Of a stretch of 5,066 bases of DNA, positions 4,438 through 5,066 are shown piece after piece (positions within the stretch are counted from its first letter, which is position 1; each line of letters starts with the position of its first letter). The notes under the pieces were generated by a model. The model had not been told where the DNA came from, did not search any database, and was given only the letters and a program-made list of their open reading frames with translations. This DNA is from Candidatus Heimdallarchaeota archaeon. Lineage in GTDB: Archaea > Asgardarchaeota > Heimdallarchaeia > Heimdallarchaeales > Heimdallarchaeaceae. The position numbers were made by a program, and so were the translations under genes. The stretch covers positions 1 to 5,066 of the forward strand of contig JAEOTG010000019.1 in NCBI GenBank assembly GCA_016839985.1. The letters are read 5' to 3'.

Positions 4438-5066
4438 ATGACAAGTGAAGTAGAGTACAATTATGATTACCATTCATTTGAAAGAACAACTTTTTTTGGT
4501 GTTTATAGAAATTCAAAAACATACACCAGTTTGATATATCTGCTTCTGATTTTTCCATTAGGAATTGCATTTTTTGTATATGCTGTAACAGGATTTTCAG
4601 TTTCAATAGGATTGGTTGTAACAATAGTAGGTATATTTCTCTTGTATATTTTTCTTTGGAGTCTTCCCAGAATAATGTATGTTTTGGGATTGCTGACAGA
4701 TTGGCTTGTTGGAATTAAAATGCCAGAAAAAGTTTACAAACCATATTACGAAGGCTCATTTTTCAGTAAAGCTCTAAATTCCTTAAGAGATTCTAGAATA
4801 TGGAAGACTTTCTTCTATTTCCTGATCCCAGCTATGCCATTTGGGATAGCAGCATTTACTATTGTAGTAACTTTATTATCAGTATCCTTAGGTGCCATTA
4901 GTTTTCCAATCATCTATTTAGTTGAACTCCTACAAGGGAATTACGGTGATTGGATATACTTTGTTTTCGATTACTGGGCACCTCCTTGGGTGAAATTTGT
5001 TTTGTTGATATTAATGCCTATAGTTGGATTTTTCTTACTTACAGCTACACTACATTTGACAAACAC
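4438..5066 (+). CDS. PF13796-type 'putative sensor' membrane protein, 3'-truncated by the window edge
   Basis: The frame is open for 209 codons from ATG 4438 to the window end, after an in-frame stop at 4405-4407. After a short polar N-terminus come hydrophobic segments at about residues 29-52, 55-75, 122-146, 148-165 and 184-205. The pattern recalls the Pfam 'putative sensor' domain (PF13796): a first half with SLIYLLLIFPLGIAFFVYAVTG and a following LPR segment, a cytosolic-looking loop with WLVGIKMP, then a second similar half opening SRIWKTFFYFLIPAMPFGIAAF. In known proteins this domain stands at the N-terminus of histidine kinases or occurs alone or with other output modules. The part that would show an output domain lies past the edge, so kinase activity cannot be claimed. 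The opposite-strand open frame at 4382-4624 lies mostly inside this gene and is a shadow. Family assignment is from remembered motif style. Confidence 0.75.
   Translation, partial: MTSEVEYNYDYHSFERTTFFGVYRNSKTYTSLIYLLLIFPLGIAFFVYAVTGFSVSIGLVVTIVGIFLLYIFLWSLPRIMYVLGLLTDWLVGIKMPEKVYKPYYEGSFFSKALNSLRDSRIWKTFFYFLIPAMPFGIAAFTIVVTLLSVSLGAISFPIIYLVELLQGNYGDWIYFVFDYWAPPWVKFVLLILMPIVGFFLLTATLHLTN

Noticed and set aside
4382..4624. 80-codon open frame on the minus strand
   Set aside because: It overlaps most of the start of the sensor-like gene on the other strand, has no recognisable domain, and would lie across that gene's predicted promoter. It is a shadow frame.

Overview
This is an AT-rich window that reads as archaeal. 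The evidence is TATA-box-like elements about 26 bp upstream of start codons, start codons with no Shine-Dalgarno site (leaderless-type genes), a TrmB/MarR-like style of winged-helix regulator, and a thioredoxin with a charged 'DELERIRREKM' N-terminal extension. A bacterial-type gyrase A in such a genome fits the archaeal lineages that acquired gyrase, including parts of Euryarchaeota, DPANN and Asgard archaea. I cannot fix the lineage from this window; an Asgard or euryarchaeal origin is a guess.

Layout. Bases 1-2169 (+) are the 3' four-fifths of gyrA; the 5' end, including the drug-resistance region, is outside the window. It converges with a thioredoxin gene (2181-2618, -) across 11 bp that holds a hairpin and T-run. 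The thioredoxin gene is divergent from the first of two tandem paralogous winged-helix regulators (2758-3132 and 3214-3687, both +). A 207-codon gene of unknown function (3691-4314, -) ends 3 bp from the second regulator. It has a short helical N-terminal domain, a long Ser/Pro/Glu-rich linker, and a Lys-rich then acidic tail. Divergent from it, starting at 4438 (+) and running off the window, is a membrane protein with the PF13796-type 'putative sensor' fold.

How the genes fit together. The most interesting part is 2619-3687. The thioredoxin gene and both regulators each carry one copy of the same 19-bp element, TGTG-N11-CACA, between the predicted TATA box and the start. That is where an archaeal repressor would block transcription initiation. 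The two regulators have nearly identical recognition helices but different cysteine sets: C4/C18/C23 in the first, C4 plus a C-x-C-x4-C-x2-C-x-C cluster in the second. The simplest model is a self-contained thiol- or metal-responsive circuit in which two paralogous sensors repress themselves, each other and a thioredoxin. The operator repeats and cysteines are seen directly; the circuit is inference.

No stretch over 300 bp lacks a gene. I found no tRNA, rRNA, CRISPR array or insertion sequence.
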